Shown here in pieces: positions 1 through 7,371 of a stretch of 11,624 nucleotides of DNA. This stretch comes from JBBDWZ01 sp050732575 (GTDB taxonomy: Bacteria; Gemmatimonadota; Gemmatimonadetes; Longimicrobiales; RSA9): contig JBOHRF010000148.1 in the NCBI GenBank assembly GCA_050732575.1, forward strand, positions 1 to 11,624. Direction: 5' to 3'. Below the pieces are notes generated by a model, which was not told where the DNA came from, ran no database searches, and saw nothing but the letters and a program-made list of their open reading frames with translations. A program made the position numbers and the translations under genes. Numbering within the stretch: the stretch's first letter is position 1; each line of letters begins with the position of its first letter.

Positions 1-182
1 GCGATTTGAAACCGGAAAACATCCTGCTGCGCGATGGCCAGCCACTGGTCAGCGATTTCGGCATCGCGCTGGCGATGTCCGTGCCATGGGATGCGGTGAC
101 GATGAACTCAGAAGTGGCATGGATGGCTCCGCGTTTGCCGCGCCCGGCCAGACACATCGACCAATTGCCAGATGCCCCATAG
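1..182 (+). pseudogene. Ser/Thr protein kinase, broken fragment (5' end outside window)
   Basis: The frame starting at base 3 reads DLKPENILLRDGQPLVSDFGIALA. The first part is the end of the Hanks-type catalytic loop (HRDLKPEN) and the second is the metal-binding DFG motif, so this is the middle of a eukaryotic-like Ser/Thr kinase domain. After DFG a functional kinase needs an activation segment, a GTPxYMxPE motif and about 120 more residues. Here the frame runs through unrelated sequence and stops at TAG 180-182, about 33 residues after ALA. I see no GTPxYMSPE-like string in the other two + frames up to base 290. The C-lobe is therefore missing and the product should be inactive. The start lies left of the window. 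It is the only gene here on the + strand and converges on the histidine kinase. A genuine but divergent activation loop cannot be wholly excluded, yet the early stop makes a full kinase impossible. Confidence 0.72.
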
Positions 183-291
183 GGTGCTCAATCGCCCAGT
201 CGCGCCACGCAGCTATCGTGGTTGAGATGTTGTGCCCGCACTCGTAACGGATCGCCGCTCCGCCAGATCGCGGAACGGCCGCGCCTGCTCC

Positions 292-405
292 CGTTATGCG
301 CTCCCGCTCCCGTTATGCGCTCCCGCTCCCGTTATGCGCTCCCGCTCCCGTTATGCGCTCCCGCTCCCGTTATGCGCTCCCGCTCCCGTTATGCGCTCCC
401 GCTCC
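292..405. repeat. 19-bp tandem repeat, six copies
   Basis: The unit CGTTATGCGCTCCCGCTCC occurs six times head to tail, starting at 292, 311, 330, 349, 368 and 387, with no variation that I can see. A decayed partial copy (CTGCTCC) precedes it, and after 405 the next copy breaks off as CGAAC. The unit is itself made of hexamer-like words (CGTTAT, GCGCTC, CCGCTC). Since 19 is not a multiple of 3, an encoded peptide would cycle through all frames, so this is not a protein repeat. There are no spacers, so it is not a CRISPR array. It lies in the 340-base gap between the kinase fragment and the histidine kinase stop codon. Identical copies suggest recent expansion by slippage. See the palindrome, hexamer array and paired-arm entries for its possible structural role. 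Confidence 0.95.
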
Positions 406-506
406 CGAACATGGTGAACCGAAAGCATGGCTCTCTTTGTCGGACAGGCTCTGAACGTCCACGGCGTTCCCGGGAACAGCCGTGAACGAAAACGGGAACG
501 AGAGCG
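375..506 (-). other. Paired-arm 3' UTR structure of histidine kinase transcript
   Basis: On the minus strand the segment 506-491 reads CGCTCTCGTTCCCGTT and the segment 390-375 reads AACGGGAGCGGGAGCG. As RNA the two can form 16 consecutive pairs, 14 Watson-Crick and two G-U. The same arm exists at five places because it lies at each junction of the 19-bp repeat (299-314, 318-333, 337-352, 356-371, 375-390). The palindrome at 460-484 would sit inside the loop. On the + strand the two G-U positions become C-A mismatches, so pairing favours the transcript of the histidine kinase. Pairing was worked out by hand. Function, and whether the transcript extends this far, are inferred. Confidence 0.45.
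460..484. repeat. Palindrome/hairpin downstream of histidine kinase gene
   Basis: A perfect 12-base palindrome GTTCCCGGGAAC (466-477) is flanked by a second inverted pair, CACGGC (460-465) and GCCGTG (479-484), with a single unpaired A at 478. Together they give a near-continuous stem of about 10 pairs once a 4-base loop is allowed. On the minus strand it lies 38 bases after the histidine kinase stop. No T tract follows on either strand, so it is not a classical intrinsic terminator. It could stabilise a transcript 3' end, act as a symmetric protein-binding site, or be a DNA cruciform. Confidence 0.7.
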
Positions 507-519
507 AGAACGTGAACGG
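484..519. repeat. Degenerate hexamer array GARCGN, six units
   Basis: Six consecutive hexamers on the + strand are variations of GAACGN: GAACGA, AAACGG, GAACGA, GAGCGA, GAACGT, GAACGG. Read on the minus strand they are CGTTCN-type words that begin 2 bases after the histidine kinase stop codon. The array runs opposite to the related CGTT/CGCTC words in the 19-bp repeats at 292-405, with the palindrome between them. The variation between units suggests it is older than the identical 19-bp copies. Confidence 0.75.
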
Positions 520-521
520 AT

Positions 522-3500
522 TCAGCTCTTCAGGGGTCTGCCATTCGGTGTGTGCGGTTTGTTCACTGGCAGCCACAGCGTAAAGGTGGAACCCTTACCC
601 ACGCGGCTCACAACCGTGATGTCGCCACCGAGCACGCGGGCCAGAGTTCGGCTGATGGCCAGGCCGATGCCCGCGCCGCCTTCTCCCGCAGGTTCCAGAC
701 GTTTGAACTCCTGGAACAATAGCTTCAACTGCTCAGGGGTGATCCCAGGTCCGGTGTCTGTGACGTGTACAGCGGCCCAGCGGCCGGGGCCAGGCGCGCC
801 GTCCCCCTCGCCTGCGTCGACGCGCACAGTCAAGCTGCCGTTGGCTGCATATTTGATGGCATTCGAGATGAGGTTGCCGAGGATCTGACGGACGCGACTC
901 GTGTCGGATTCGATGGCGGGGAACTCAGCGGGCAAGTCGGTCTTTATGACCATGTCTCTGGCTTCGGCCTTGGCTCGGTACTCTTCCACGACCTCGAGTG
1001 CCGCTTTGGTCAGGTGCATCGGTCCCGGATCGATTTCGATCTGACCTGCTTCGGCGCGCGCCAGCTCGAGCAGATCTTCGGTCAGGCTCACCGCTCTCCC
1101 GATGGAGCGGCGTACGTTCTGCATCATGCCGCGCCACTTGTCGCTCAGCGGCTCTACGATTCCTTCATCCAAAAGATCCAGATAGCCGTTCGCTGCCCCG
1201 AGCGGCTCTCTGACGTCGTGAGAGAATCCCCTCATGAGCCGCGCGCGGCTCTCGGTCACGCGCTCCAGCTCCATTCTCCGCCGCTCCGACTCTTCCATGA
1301 GGTACGCTTTGCGGAAAGCGAGTGCGGCCAGATCCCCAAAGGTCAGTACTCGTGCGATCTCGTCCTGCCGGAACTTTCCCTTGCGGGGCGCGCGGATCAG
1401 GACCAACACGCCAATCGGTTCGCCGGCACTGAAGAGCGGTAAGACCGCGGCCGAACAGTCGGCGCAGGCCGCAGCCAGATCATCGGGCAGGTGATGGCCC
1501 GCTTCCGAGAGTCGTTCAATGTTTGTGGGCTGGCCACTCGCGACCGCCAGTTCCGCGAAGGAGTCCGTGTAGGGCAACCGACGGCCCAGCGTCATTAGCG
1601 GTTGGCCCGCCATTGCTGCGACTTCGATTTCGCCCCGTGCGCTGTCGATGCGCTCGACCAATGCACTGTCCGCGTTGGCCGCCTCGATCGCGCGTTCTGC
1701 AATACGCTGGATGACTTCTTCGGTCGTAAACGCGGAGCTCACCGCAGCTGTCGCTTCCCGCAATGCGGTTTCCTGCTGGGCCCGCCCCTCCGCCTCGCGG
1801 CGCGCGTCTTTGCTGTCCCGATGGAGTAATGCATTGTCAATGGCGGCAGCAGCGCGGCGAGCCAGTTCTTCGGCCACTGCCACATCATCCGCATTGTACA
1901 GGCGGCCCGACTCTGCATGCGCCAGCCAGATCAGGCCGAGCGTTCGGCCGCGCGCGATCAGCGGGACGAGCATCAACGAGCGCGGAGCGAGTGCGCGCAT
2001 CAAATCGAGCTGCTCGGGGCTCTCCGCCATCTGCTCGAGCCACGAATCGGTGACTTCCGCCACCAGTTCCGGCATGCCCGTGCCGAGTATTTGGTAGGCG
2101 CGCACGGAAGCGCCCGGATCGGAAGGAAACCGCTCGTGAAATTTCCAGGCGAGTTTGGTCTTGTTCGCGTCCACGTGCGTGACTTCGCTGGTTCGCACCG
2201 CCTTACCATCCTCGCGCAGCATGATCGCGCACCAGTCGGCCAGCTCCGGCACGGCGATACGAGCTACGTTGCCCAGCGTTTCCTTGTAGTCCAGTGAAGT
2301 AGCGAGCACTCGACTCGCCTCGGCCAGGAACCGCTGTCTGCCCTCGGCCGCTTTCCTGGTCGTGACGTCTTCGGCAATGCCTACGATGCGCGAAATCTCA
2401 CCCTGCTCATCACGAATCGGAAAGCCGCGCGCATTGATCCAGCGCAGGCCGCCATCAGGTCGCACAATACGGTACTCCACCTCGTGCTCGTGGCGGGTCA
2501 ATGCATCGAGCGCCACTTCGACCAGACCACGGTCTTCAGGGTGAACCAGCTCCAGAAACGCTTCGGTTTGGCGGGACAAGGTGCCGACCGGACAACCCAT
2601 GACCTCCTCGTAGGCCGGGCTGACGTACAGCGTTGTGCGCGTGCGCGGATCGAGGATCCAGAAGATCTCACGAATGTTCTCGGCCAGCTCGCGGAACCGT
2701 TGTTCGCTTTCGGTCAATTGCTGCAGGAGCAACACGCGGCCCAGCGCGGCCGACGTCATATCACCCAGCGCGCCCGCGAACGCCAGGTCACTGCTCTGGT
2801 AGGCTGGTTGATCCGGTCCGCGCACCAGCACTAGCACGCCCAACACACTGGTTTCCGTGGCAAGCGGGACGATCAATCCGGTACAGCGACGAGATATCGA
2901 AGTCAGATATGGTGCCACCGAGTCAGGCAGCGTCTCCAGCCGAGTCGGCCACTGAAGCTCGCCCCGCGCAACGGCCTCCTCAGTGAGCGATTTTGTGTAG
3001 GGCAGGAGTGTGCCGGGCGCCGGCACATACCGTCCGGCGGCAGCCATGACCTCGACTTCGTTAGGCTCAGCTTCTTCCTCTGCTCGTTCGATGTAAGCGC
3101 CCCGCGCGTGCGCCTTTTCCAGGCCGTTGACCACCACGGACTGCACCACGTCTCGAATGCTCCCCGCGGCTGCCAGCGTACGCGCCATCTCATGAAGTGC
3201 TGCTTCCTCCGTAGCTCGCCGCTCCGCTTCTTCAGCCATAACCGAGCGGCGCGTGAGCGCGCGTTCTACGATTGCACCGGCCAGCGCGATCCCGAGAATC
3301 AGGAGTGTCGTCAATGTAACGGCCAGCGCGAGCTGGTCTGTGGCCAGCACGTTGTCGTGCAGCAAGGGAACGTGGGTGCCGGTAGGCAGGAACGACATGG
3401 CGCTCATGGCCGTGTAATGCATGCCGGAAATGGCCAGACCCATTAACACGCCGCCCGCCAGCCGGTGCAGGACGGCGCGACGGCCCATTTCACGACGGAA

Positions 3501-3989
3501 TCGGAAGGCCAGCCAGAGAGCAACGTAAGACGCCAGGGCGGCAATGACGATCGATGCAGCAACCCGACGCGCATCCCATTCGATCAGCGCGGCCAGATGC
3601 ATACTCGCGATGCCGATGTAGTGCATCCCGCAGATCGCACCGCCCATGATCAGCCCTGCGGCAATCAGGGTCGGAACCATGGGTCTGGCGCGGCTGACCA
3701 CGAGTAGCGCGATGGCCGAGCCAAAGATCGCTACCACGACCGACAGGATGAGCAACGGAACGGTGTACGAAACCGGAACGCCAGGCAGCCGGAACGCGAG
3801 CATGCCCACGAAATGCATGCTCCAGATGCCCGTGCCCATGGCCAGCGAACCGCCGGCGAGCCAGGCAACCCGCGCCTTCCCGCGCGCAGCGACCACACTG
3901 TTGGCCAGGTCCAGCGCCGTATAACCTGCGAAGATCGCGATCAGAACCGAAATCGCGATGAGGATCGGATTATACAGACCGTGCGTCAC
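522..3989 (-). CDS. MHYT-GAF-PAS-GAF-GAF membrane sensor histidine kinase
   Basis: A 1155-residue protein expected to autophosphorylate on His in response to a membrane or cytoplasmic signal and pass phosphate to a response regulator. Residues 1-245 are a seven-helix MHYT sensor with three repeats (SMHF at 57, GMHY at 121, GMHY at 189); MHYT domains are proposed to bind copper and sense O2, CO or NO. Then come a coiled linker, GAF (about 270-420), PAS/PAC (428-545), GAF (565-725), GAF (745-895) and HisKA with FSHDVREPL (H924). The HATPase has an N box (LISNAIKY, N1043), G1 (DTGPGI, D1078) and G2 (GAGIGLAIS, 1105-1113). No receiver domain is fused and no regulator gene is adjacent, so it is an orphan kinase. 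The H+4 position is Glu instead of the usual Thr/Asn. The start is GTG at 3989, preceded by GAGGAA 2 bases away; the only nearby upstream ATG runs straight into a stop. The gene ends at TGA 522-524. Confidence 0.93.
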   Translation of the reverse strand: MTHGLYNPILIAISVLIAIFAGYTALDLANSVVAARGKARVAWLAGGSLAMGTGIWSMHFVGMLAFRLPGVPVSYTVPLLILSVVVAIFGSAIALLVVSRARPMVPTLIAAGLIMGGAICGMHYIGIASMHLAALIEWDARRVAASIVIAALASYVALWLAFRFRREMGRRAVLHRLAGGVLMGLAISGMHYTAMSAMSFLPTGTHVPLLHDNVLATDQLALAVTLTTLLILGIALAGAIVERALTRRSVMAEEAERRATEEAALHEMARTLAAAGSIRDVVQSVVVNGLEKAHARGAYIERAEEEAEPNEVEVMAAAGRYVPAPGTLLPYTKSLTEEAVARGELQWPTRLETLPDSVAPYLTSISRRCTGLIVPLATETSVLGVLVLVRGPDQPAYQSSDLAFAGALGDMTSAALGRVLLLQQLTESEQRFRELAENIREIFWILDPRTRTTLYVSPAYEEVMGCPVGTLSRQTEAFLELVHPEDRGLVEVALDALTRHEHEVEYRIVRPDGGLRWINARGFPIRDEQGEISRIVGIAEDVTTRKAAEGRQRFLAEASRVLATSLDYKETLGNVARIAVPELADWCAIMLREDGKAVRTSEVTHVDANKTKLAWKFHERFPSDPGASVRAYQILGTGMPELVAEVTDSWLEQMAESPEQLDLMRALAPRSLMLVPLIARGRTLGLIWLAHAESGRLYNADDVAVAEELARRAAAAIDNALLHRDSKDARREAEGRAQQETALREATAAVSSAFTTEEVIQRIAERAIEAANADSALVERIDSARGEIEVAAMAGQPLMTLGRRLPYTDSFAELAVASGQPTNIERLSEAGHHLPDDLAAACADCSAAVLPLFSAGEPIGVLVLIRAPRKGKFRQDEIARVLTFGDLAALAFRKAYLMEESERRRMELERVTESRARLMRGFSHDVREPLGAANGYLDLLDEGIVEPLSDKWRGMMQNVRRSIGRAVSLTEDLLELARAEAGQIEIDPGPMHLTKAALEVVEEYRAKAEARDMVIKTDLPAEFPAIESDTSRVRQILGNLISNAIKYAANGSLTVRVDAGEGDGAPGPGRWAAVHVTDTGPGITPEQLKLLFQEFKRLEPAGEGGAGIGLAISRTLARVLGGDITVVSRVGKGSTFTLWLPVNKPHTPNGRPLKS

Positions 3990-4233
3990 GTTTCCTCAAC
4001 CGACCATTCGCGCTTCATACTCCGGGCACGAGTCTCAGGGCCGTCGGTACGTGTTCAACATTGTCAAAGCGCGTGCCATGCAAGTCATGAAATGGTCACG
4101 GATCATGCGCATGGGCCCGAAGTAACGGCTGGCCCGTTTCCCGAGGGCAGGGAATCTCGGCCTCTGGATCGTCGACGGTGATGGTACCAGCCGGGTGCCT
4201 GAGTCGGTATCTGGAACGGTTGCGGTGTAATAT

Positions 4234-4884
4234 TCAGAGCAGCGCAGCGATCGCATTCATGAGCACGCCGATCAGCACGGTGTAAAACACGAACGAAACG
4301 AGTGACTGGATCAGCACCGTACGGCGCAGCGTGCGGCTCTCGATGTTCGTGTCAGACGTGCTGTAACTCGTGCCGATGACATAGGAGAAGTAGGTGAAAT
4401 CCCAGTAATCAGGCTGCGCATCTCCCGAGAACCGAAGTCCGCCGGCGACGTGGCCACCGCCGGCCGGATGGTAGTAGAAGCGGGCATAGAACAGGGCAAA
4501 CACGGTCTGCAGCAGCAGCCAGGCACTGAAGACAGTCAGTACACAGAGAAACACTTGCAAGCGGAAATCACGGTCATGCTGCTGGACGCGGAGCAGCACG
4601 AAAGCCACGGCCAGCAGGCTCACCAGGCAAACCACGAGAGTTCCCGCCAGCACGCGGTAGCGCCCCTCAGCTTGACGCTGCGCATGCACGCGTACTTCTT
4701 CCGGGCCCTTGCCGCTGATCATGACGACGCATATGGCCAGGAAGCCGAGCACGCCCGCATTCCAGGCGATCAACAGCCTGCCAAACGGCTGAACCTGCTG
4801 TGGCAGAACGAGCGCCACGCCAACCATGAGCAGCAGCGCCACGACCACGCGCATGGTCGCCGTGATTTCGCGGTTTGCTTTCAT
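4234..4884 (-). CDS. DUF1345 family integral membrane protein
   Basis: A 216-residue inner-membrane protein of unknown function. Hydrophobic segments lie at about 11-29, 35-56, 79-99, 110-132 and 187-214. The signature between the last two, QPDYWDFTYFSYVIGTSYST followed by SDTN (158-180), is typical of DUF1345: an acidic DF/YFSY stretch, then a serine/threonine and SD motif, then SRTLRRTVLIQSLVSF. Family length (about 200-220) matches, so it looks complete. The ATG at 4884 has only a weak purine-rich stretch (AAGTGGG) directly upstream. A second Met at residue 11, just before the first helix, has no better ribosome binding site. It is isolated: 244 bases separate it from the histidine kinase gene downstream and about 270 bases from the TPR remnant upstream. 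No specific partner is indicated. Function cannot be assigned from sequence. Confidence 0.85.
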   Translation of the reverse strand: MKANREITATMRVVVALLLMVGVALVLPQQVQPFGRLLIAWNAGVLGFLAICVVMISGKGPEEVRVHAQRQAEGRYRVLAGTLVVCLVSLLAVAFVLLRVQQHDRDFRLQVFLCVLTVFSAWLLLQTVFALFYARFYYHPAGGGHVAGGLRFSGDAQPDYWDFTYFSYVIGTSYSTSDTNIESRTLRRTVLIQSLVSFVFYTVLIGVLMNAIAALL

Positions 4885-5150
4885 CCCACTTGTTTACCAC
4901 CAGCCCGCTATCGGCAGCACTCCAGCCAGGAGTCTGATGCGGCCCCGACAATGGGAAGAACACGATAGGTCGTGGAATTGAGAACGGCCCCGAGACTTTG
5001 GTCTTACCTCAAAGTGCTGCCTGAGGGGTCATGGCCGAGGCTGACTTACACGCGTCAACGATCACTCGGATTGAGGGGCCAAAGCGCGTGACGCGGTTCG
5101 GTGTCGAATCTCCGACATCGCGTCGAGCTTTGCCGGTCGCGGTAGGGAAG

Positions 5151-5420
5151 CTACTGGACTGTGGTGGGTGCGAAGTTCATGCGGCGCAGCAGATCCGCGA
5201 AGCGCGCTGACTTGCGCAGAGGATCGAGACGGGGTCGCGGTCCAGGTAGCTGAGCATGGTGGATCCCTCGTGGTAGGCGCGCTCGAGCAGGGCGAGGGCC
5301 TCGTCGTTGCCGCCCAGCCCGTTCAGCACCAGCGCGATCAGGTAGGGCTGTGTGGGGCCGCCCGCGTTGCAGTTTGCGCAACGACTCGCCGACTTCCTCT
5401 CTTACAAGATCGTGGACGCG
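5151..5420 (-). pseudogene. TPR-protein C-terminal remnant, two frameshifts
   Basis: Three overlapping pieces in two minus-strand frames join into a familiar C-terminus. The first piece ends in EEVGESLRKLQ. After a frame change near 5355-5372 comes PYLIALVLNGLGGNDEALAL, continuing LERAYHEGSTMLSYLDRDP. A second change at the CCCC run (plus 5231-5234, one base missing) leads to RLDPLRKSARFADLLRRMNF and a TAG at 5151-5153. The pattern of a TPR helix pair with a G-D/E-A-L-LERAY core, then a D-P-R-hydrophobic-D-PLR-x-x-x-RF-x-x-LL-R-M/L tail, is well known at the end of TPR proteins fused to Ser/Thr kinases or winged-helix regulators. Only about 85 residues survive and no N-terminal domain is seen upstream, where the intact peptidase gene ends at 5514. 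It is best read as the decayed tail of a larger gene. Sequencing error could explain the frameshifts but not the missing front. Confidence 0.75.
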
Positions 5421-5513
5421 GTAAGCGAGGACCATCGAAGGAGAGCACGAGATCCAGTGACGCGCGTGAAAGCCAAACAAACCATCCAGCGATCGCGTTA
5501 GCTGAAGGACCAT

Positions 5514-7130
5514 CTATCGAGGCGGGTCCCGCAGCCGACTCATAGCGACTTCAAGAACGCGATCCCGTCCGGCGGCGTAGTCCGCCCAACTTTGCTCCAC
5601 GACCACATCGGGCTCCAGGGACCCGACATTCAGGTCGGCGAAGTAGGGCCGGAACTCGGGATAATCCCGAGGCGAGTAAGCATGGAATCCGTTTGCGTAA
5701 TGCACCGTCAGTCTCGAATTGGGTAATACGATGTTGCCACCTTCGGACCACATATCCAGCTCGTCACCCACGGGTTCCCCTATCACAGTGGCGCCCGCCA
5801 ATGTCTTCCACTGAACCGCGTGCGTGATGCCGGCCGAAAACGTGGCACGGCTGGTCAGCACGAAGACCGGTGTGCCCTTCAGCATGCCGGCCAGAGTTTC
5901 CACCAGCGGTGTACCCACGCCGGCATCGCCACCTGTGTTGAACCGGAGATCAACCACGAAGCCCTTGACCGTATGCTCCTTCAGAGCACGTGCAACACTT
6001 TCGATGAAATCGCTCATCGGCTTGCCCGGCATTTGCTGCGCGCGGTTGTACTGCAGGTACAGCACCGCGGCGTCGGGCAGGTACTCGAACCGGTAGTTCT
6101 CGTGAACGTTGCGCAGAAAGAGCGGCGCCCTGCCCGCGCTGAGTGCCGGGATGAAACTCGAGTCAGGATGCGGAAACGACGGCGCAAGGTCCCACCATGC
6201 CTCGACGGGTGCCGTGGAACGGCGCAACGGGAGCGGCGCGAGGGTTGCGGTGCGCGATGCTTCACCGCACACAACGGTCAGCGGAACGTGATCGGTATCA
6301 CGGCTCACACCCGCCCCATACAGAACGTCGGAACTCGTTAGAAAGTACGCACTCATGTAGCGTTGCCAGGACGCATTCCCGGCTTTGATGTCGCGGATCA
6401 TGCGGAAGGCCGAATCCACGTCGGTTTCAGCCACTGCGATCACGCGGCACCCGAGCAAGTCGCGGTGGCCGACCTGCGCACGCACGACGCGAAGTTCATT
6501 GCCAAACCACCAGACCCGGATCGGAAGGCGGCGCACTTCGGTTCGGTTTCGTGCGAAGTATAGGCGGGTGTGCGCGTTGCCGCTCAGGGCGATCGCGCGA
6601 GCCAGCTCGACCATGATTTTCGCATCCGGAAGCCGATCCACCGCCTCCTTCAGTTGCTCCACACGCGCGCGCGCTGCCGCGCGCTCGGCATTGCTGAAGC
6701 TGCGGTCATACCGCAGAAAGCGGGTGAGCACGACATCGAGATCCTGACGCCATGCGTCCACCCGGTTGGCCGGCGGCTTCAGGTCTGGAATTGGCTCGAG
6801 CCAGAACGGAAGCGTGCGCGTGCCGGTGTTGACGACACCTGTGATCATTTCCCCCAACCGACGGCCCGCAAAGCGGAGGTTCTGCGCGCCCTGGGTGATG
6901 ACGAACTCCACGGCCGTATCGCCGGCCGAGATACTCTGCAGGGCCAACGGTATCGGCGCACCTCCGCTCAACGTGGCCGCGCGACCGTTGAAATCAGTCA
7001 TCATGACAATCGGACGACGGGGATCTTCGATGACGCCTTCCCACGTTCCGAGTTGCACCGTCTGCGCGGAGCCGAGCCTGGCCATGCCCATGTACAGCAC
7101 GAGAGCGAGTGCCATTCGACCACCACTCAT
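5514..7130 (-). CDS. Secreted S41-like peptidase (tail-specific protease superfamily)
   Basis: A 538-residue exported protein resembling C-terminal-processing (S41) proteases. A signal peptide covers residues 1-23 (RMALALVLYMGMARLGSAQ with Ala-Gln at the likely cleavage site). Residues 25-110 form a beta-rich extracellular-type domain, and 115-195 are helical, ending in GNAHTR, the GDxHT-like motif of this group. A PDZ-like segment spans about 200-250 (LLGCRVIAVAETDV). The catalytic half at 345-500 contains KGFVVDLRFNTGGD, VFVLTSRATFSAG with Ser432 as the likely nucleophile, and ATVIGEPVGD with Glu452. An ATG 36 bases further up (7166) would lengthen the N-terminus, but it has no ribosome binding site. 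The ATG at 7130 has GGGGAGG 6 bases upstream and gives a cleaner signal peptide, so I chose it. Substrate is unknown. The gene stands alone between two decayed genes and itself appears intact. Confidence 0.82.
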   Translation of the reverse strand: MSGGRMALALVLYMGMARLGSAQTVQLGTWEGVIEDPRRPIVMMTDFNGRAATLSGGAPIPLALQSISAGDTAVEFVITQGAQNLRFAGRRLGEMITGVVNTGTRTLPFWLEPIPDLKPPANRVDAWRQDLDVVLTRFLRYDRSFSNAERAAARARVEQLKEAVDRLPDAKIMVELARAIALSGNAHTRLYFARNRTEVRRLPIRVWWFGNELRVVRAQVGHRDLLGCRVIAVAETDVDSAFRMIRDIKAGNASWQRYMSAYFLTSSDVLYGAGVSRDTDHVPLTVVCGEASRTATLAPLPLRRSTAPVEAWWDLAPSFPHPDSSFIPALSAGRAPLFLRNVHENYRFEYLPDAAVLYLQYNRAQQMPGKPMSDFIESVARALKEHTVKGFVVDLRFNTGGDAGVGTPLVETLAGMLKGTPVFVLTSRATFSAGITHAVQWKTLAGATVIGEPVGDELDMWSEGGNIVLPNSRLTVHYANGFHAYSPRDYPEFRPYFADLNVGSLEPDVVVEQSWADYAAGRDRVLEVAMSRLRDPPR

Positions 7131-7136
7131 TGCGAA

Positions 7137-7143
7137 CCTCCCC
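7137..7143 (-). promoter_or_regulatory. Ribosome binding site fixing the S41 peptidase start
   Basis: GGGGAGG on the minus strand lies 6 bases before the ATG at 7130. It is the best Shine-Dalgarno match near the gene and decides the start against the ATG at 7166, whose upstream bases (TTGCCTCCGTGCCTGTCTAA) lack one. About 110 bases further up there is a possible TTGACC (7272-7277), 17 bases, TAGGAA (7249-7254) promoter, but the -10 half is poor and I do not list it separately. Confidence 0.75.
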
Positions 7144-7330
7144 GTACGCGAAAGCGTGTTACCCATTTAGACAGGCACGGAGGCAATGGGGTTTGGAAGC
7201 CGCAGAAGCGAACCATATCCGCCGACTTCCCAGGCTCGTGAGCAGCCCTTCCTAAACCCTAACCCTCCCCGGGTCAAACAGCGGAAGAATGTGGGGATGC
7301 TGGAGTTTGGCCGTGACCTCGATCTCTTTG

Positions 7331-7362
7331 GGGAAAAGCAGAATCCGTGAACGTAACGGATT
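7331..7362 (-). terminator. Intrinsic-terminator-like hairpin after permease remnant
   Basis: Minus strand: AATCCGT (7362-7356), a 7-base loop, ACGGATT (7348-7342), then CTGCTTTTC. The perfect 7-base stem starts 10 bases past the TAG at 7372-7374 that ends the ancestral permease frame. The position fits a Rho-independent terminator; the stem is short and the T run has only four T, so strength is doubtful. Confidence 0.4.
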
Positions 7363-7371
7363 AGCTGGTCA

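Noticed and set aside
292..405. CRISPR array
   Set aside because: The copies are directly adjacent without spacers, and no cas gene is present.
222..485. Open frames of 61-87 codons with repeated Pro-Leu/Arg-Ser peptides over the 19-bp array
   Set aside because: A 19-base unit keeps several frames open by repetition; the peptides differ in each frame, have no ribosome binding site and match no known family.
4062..4067. TTGACA (-35-like, minus strand) upstream of the histidine kinase gene
   Set aside because: No TATAAT-like hexamer lies 15-19 bases downstream of it, so a promoter cannot be supported.
4995..5015. Small inverted repeat ACTTTG / CAAAGT
   Set aside because: Six AT-rich pairs with a 9-base loop and no T tract; too weak to call a terminator or operator.
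5031..5210. 59-codon + strand frame starting with ATG at 5031
   Set aside because: Its second half is antisense to the TPR remnant, the purine run is only 2 bases from the ATG, and no family is recognisable.
7251..7266. Telomere-like CCTAAACCCTAACCCT
   Set aside because: Only two units, in an ordinary bacterial intergenic region; chance is the simplest explanation.
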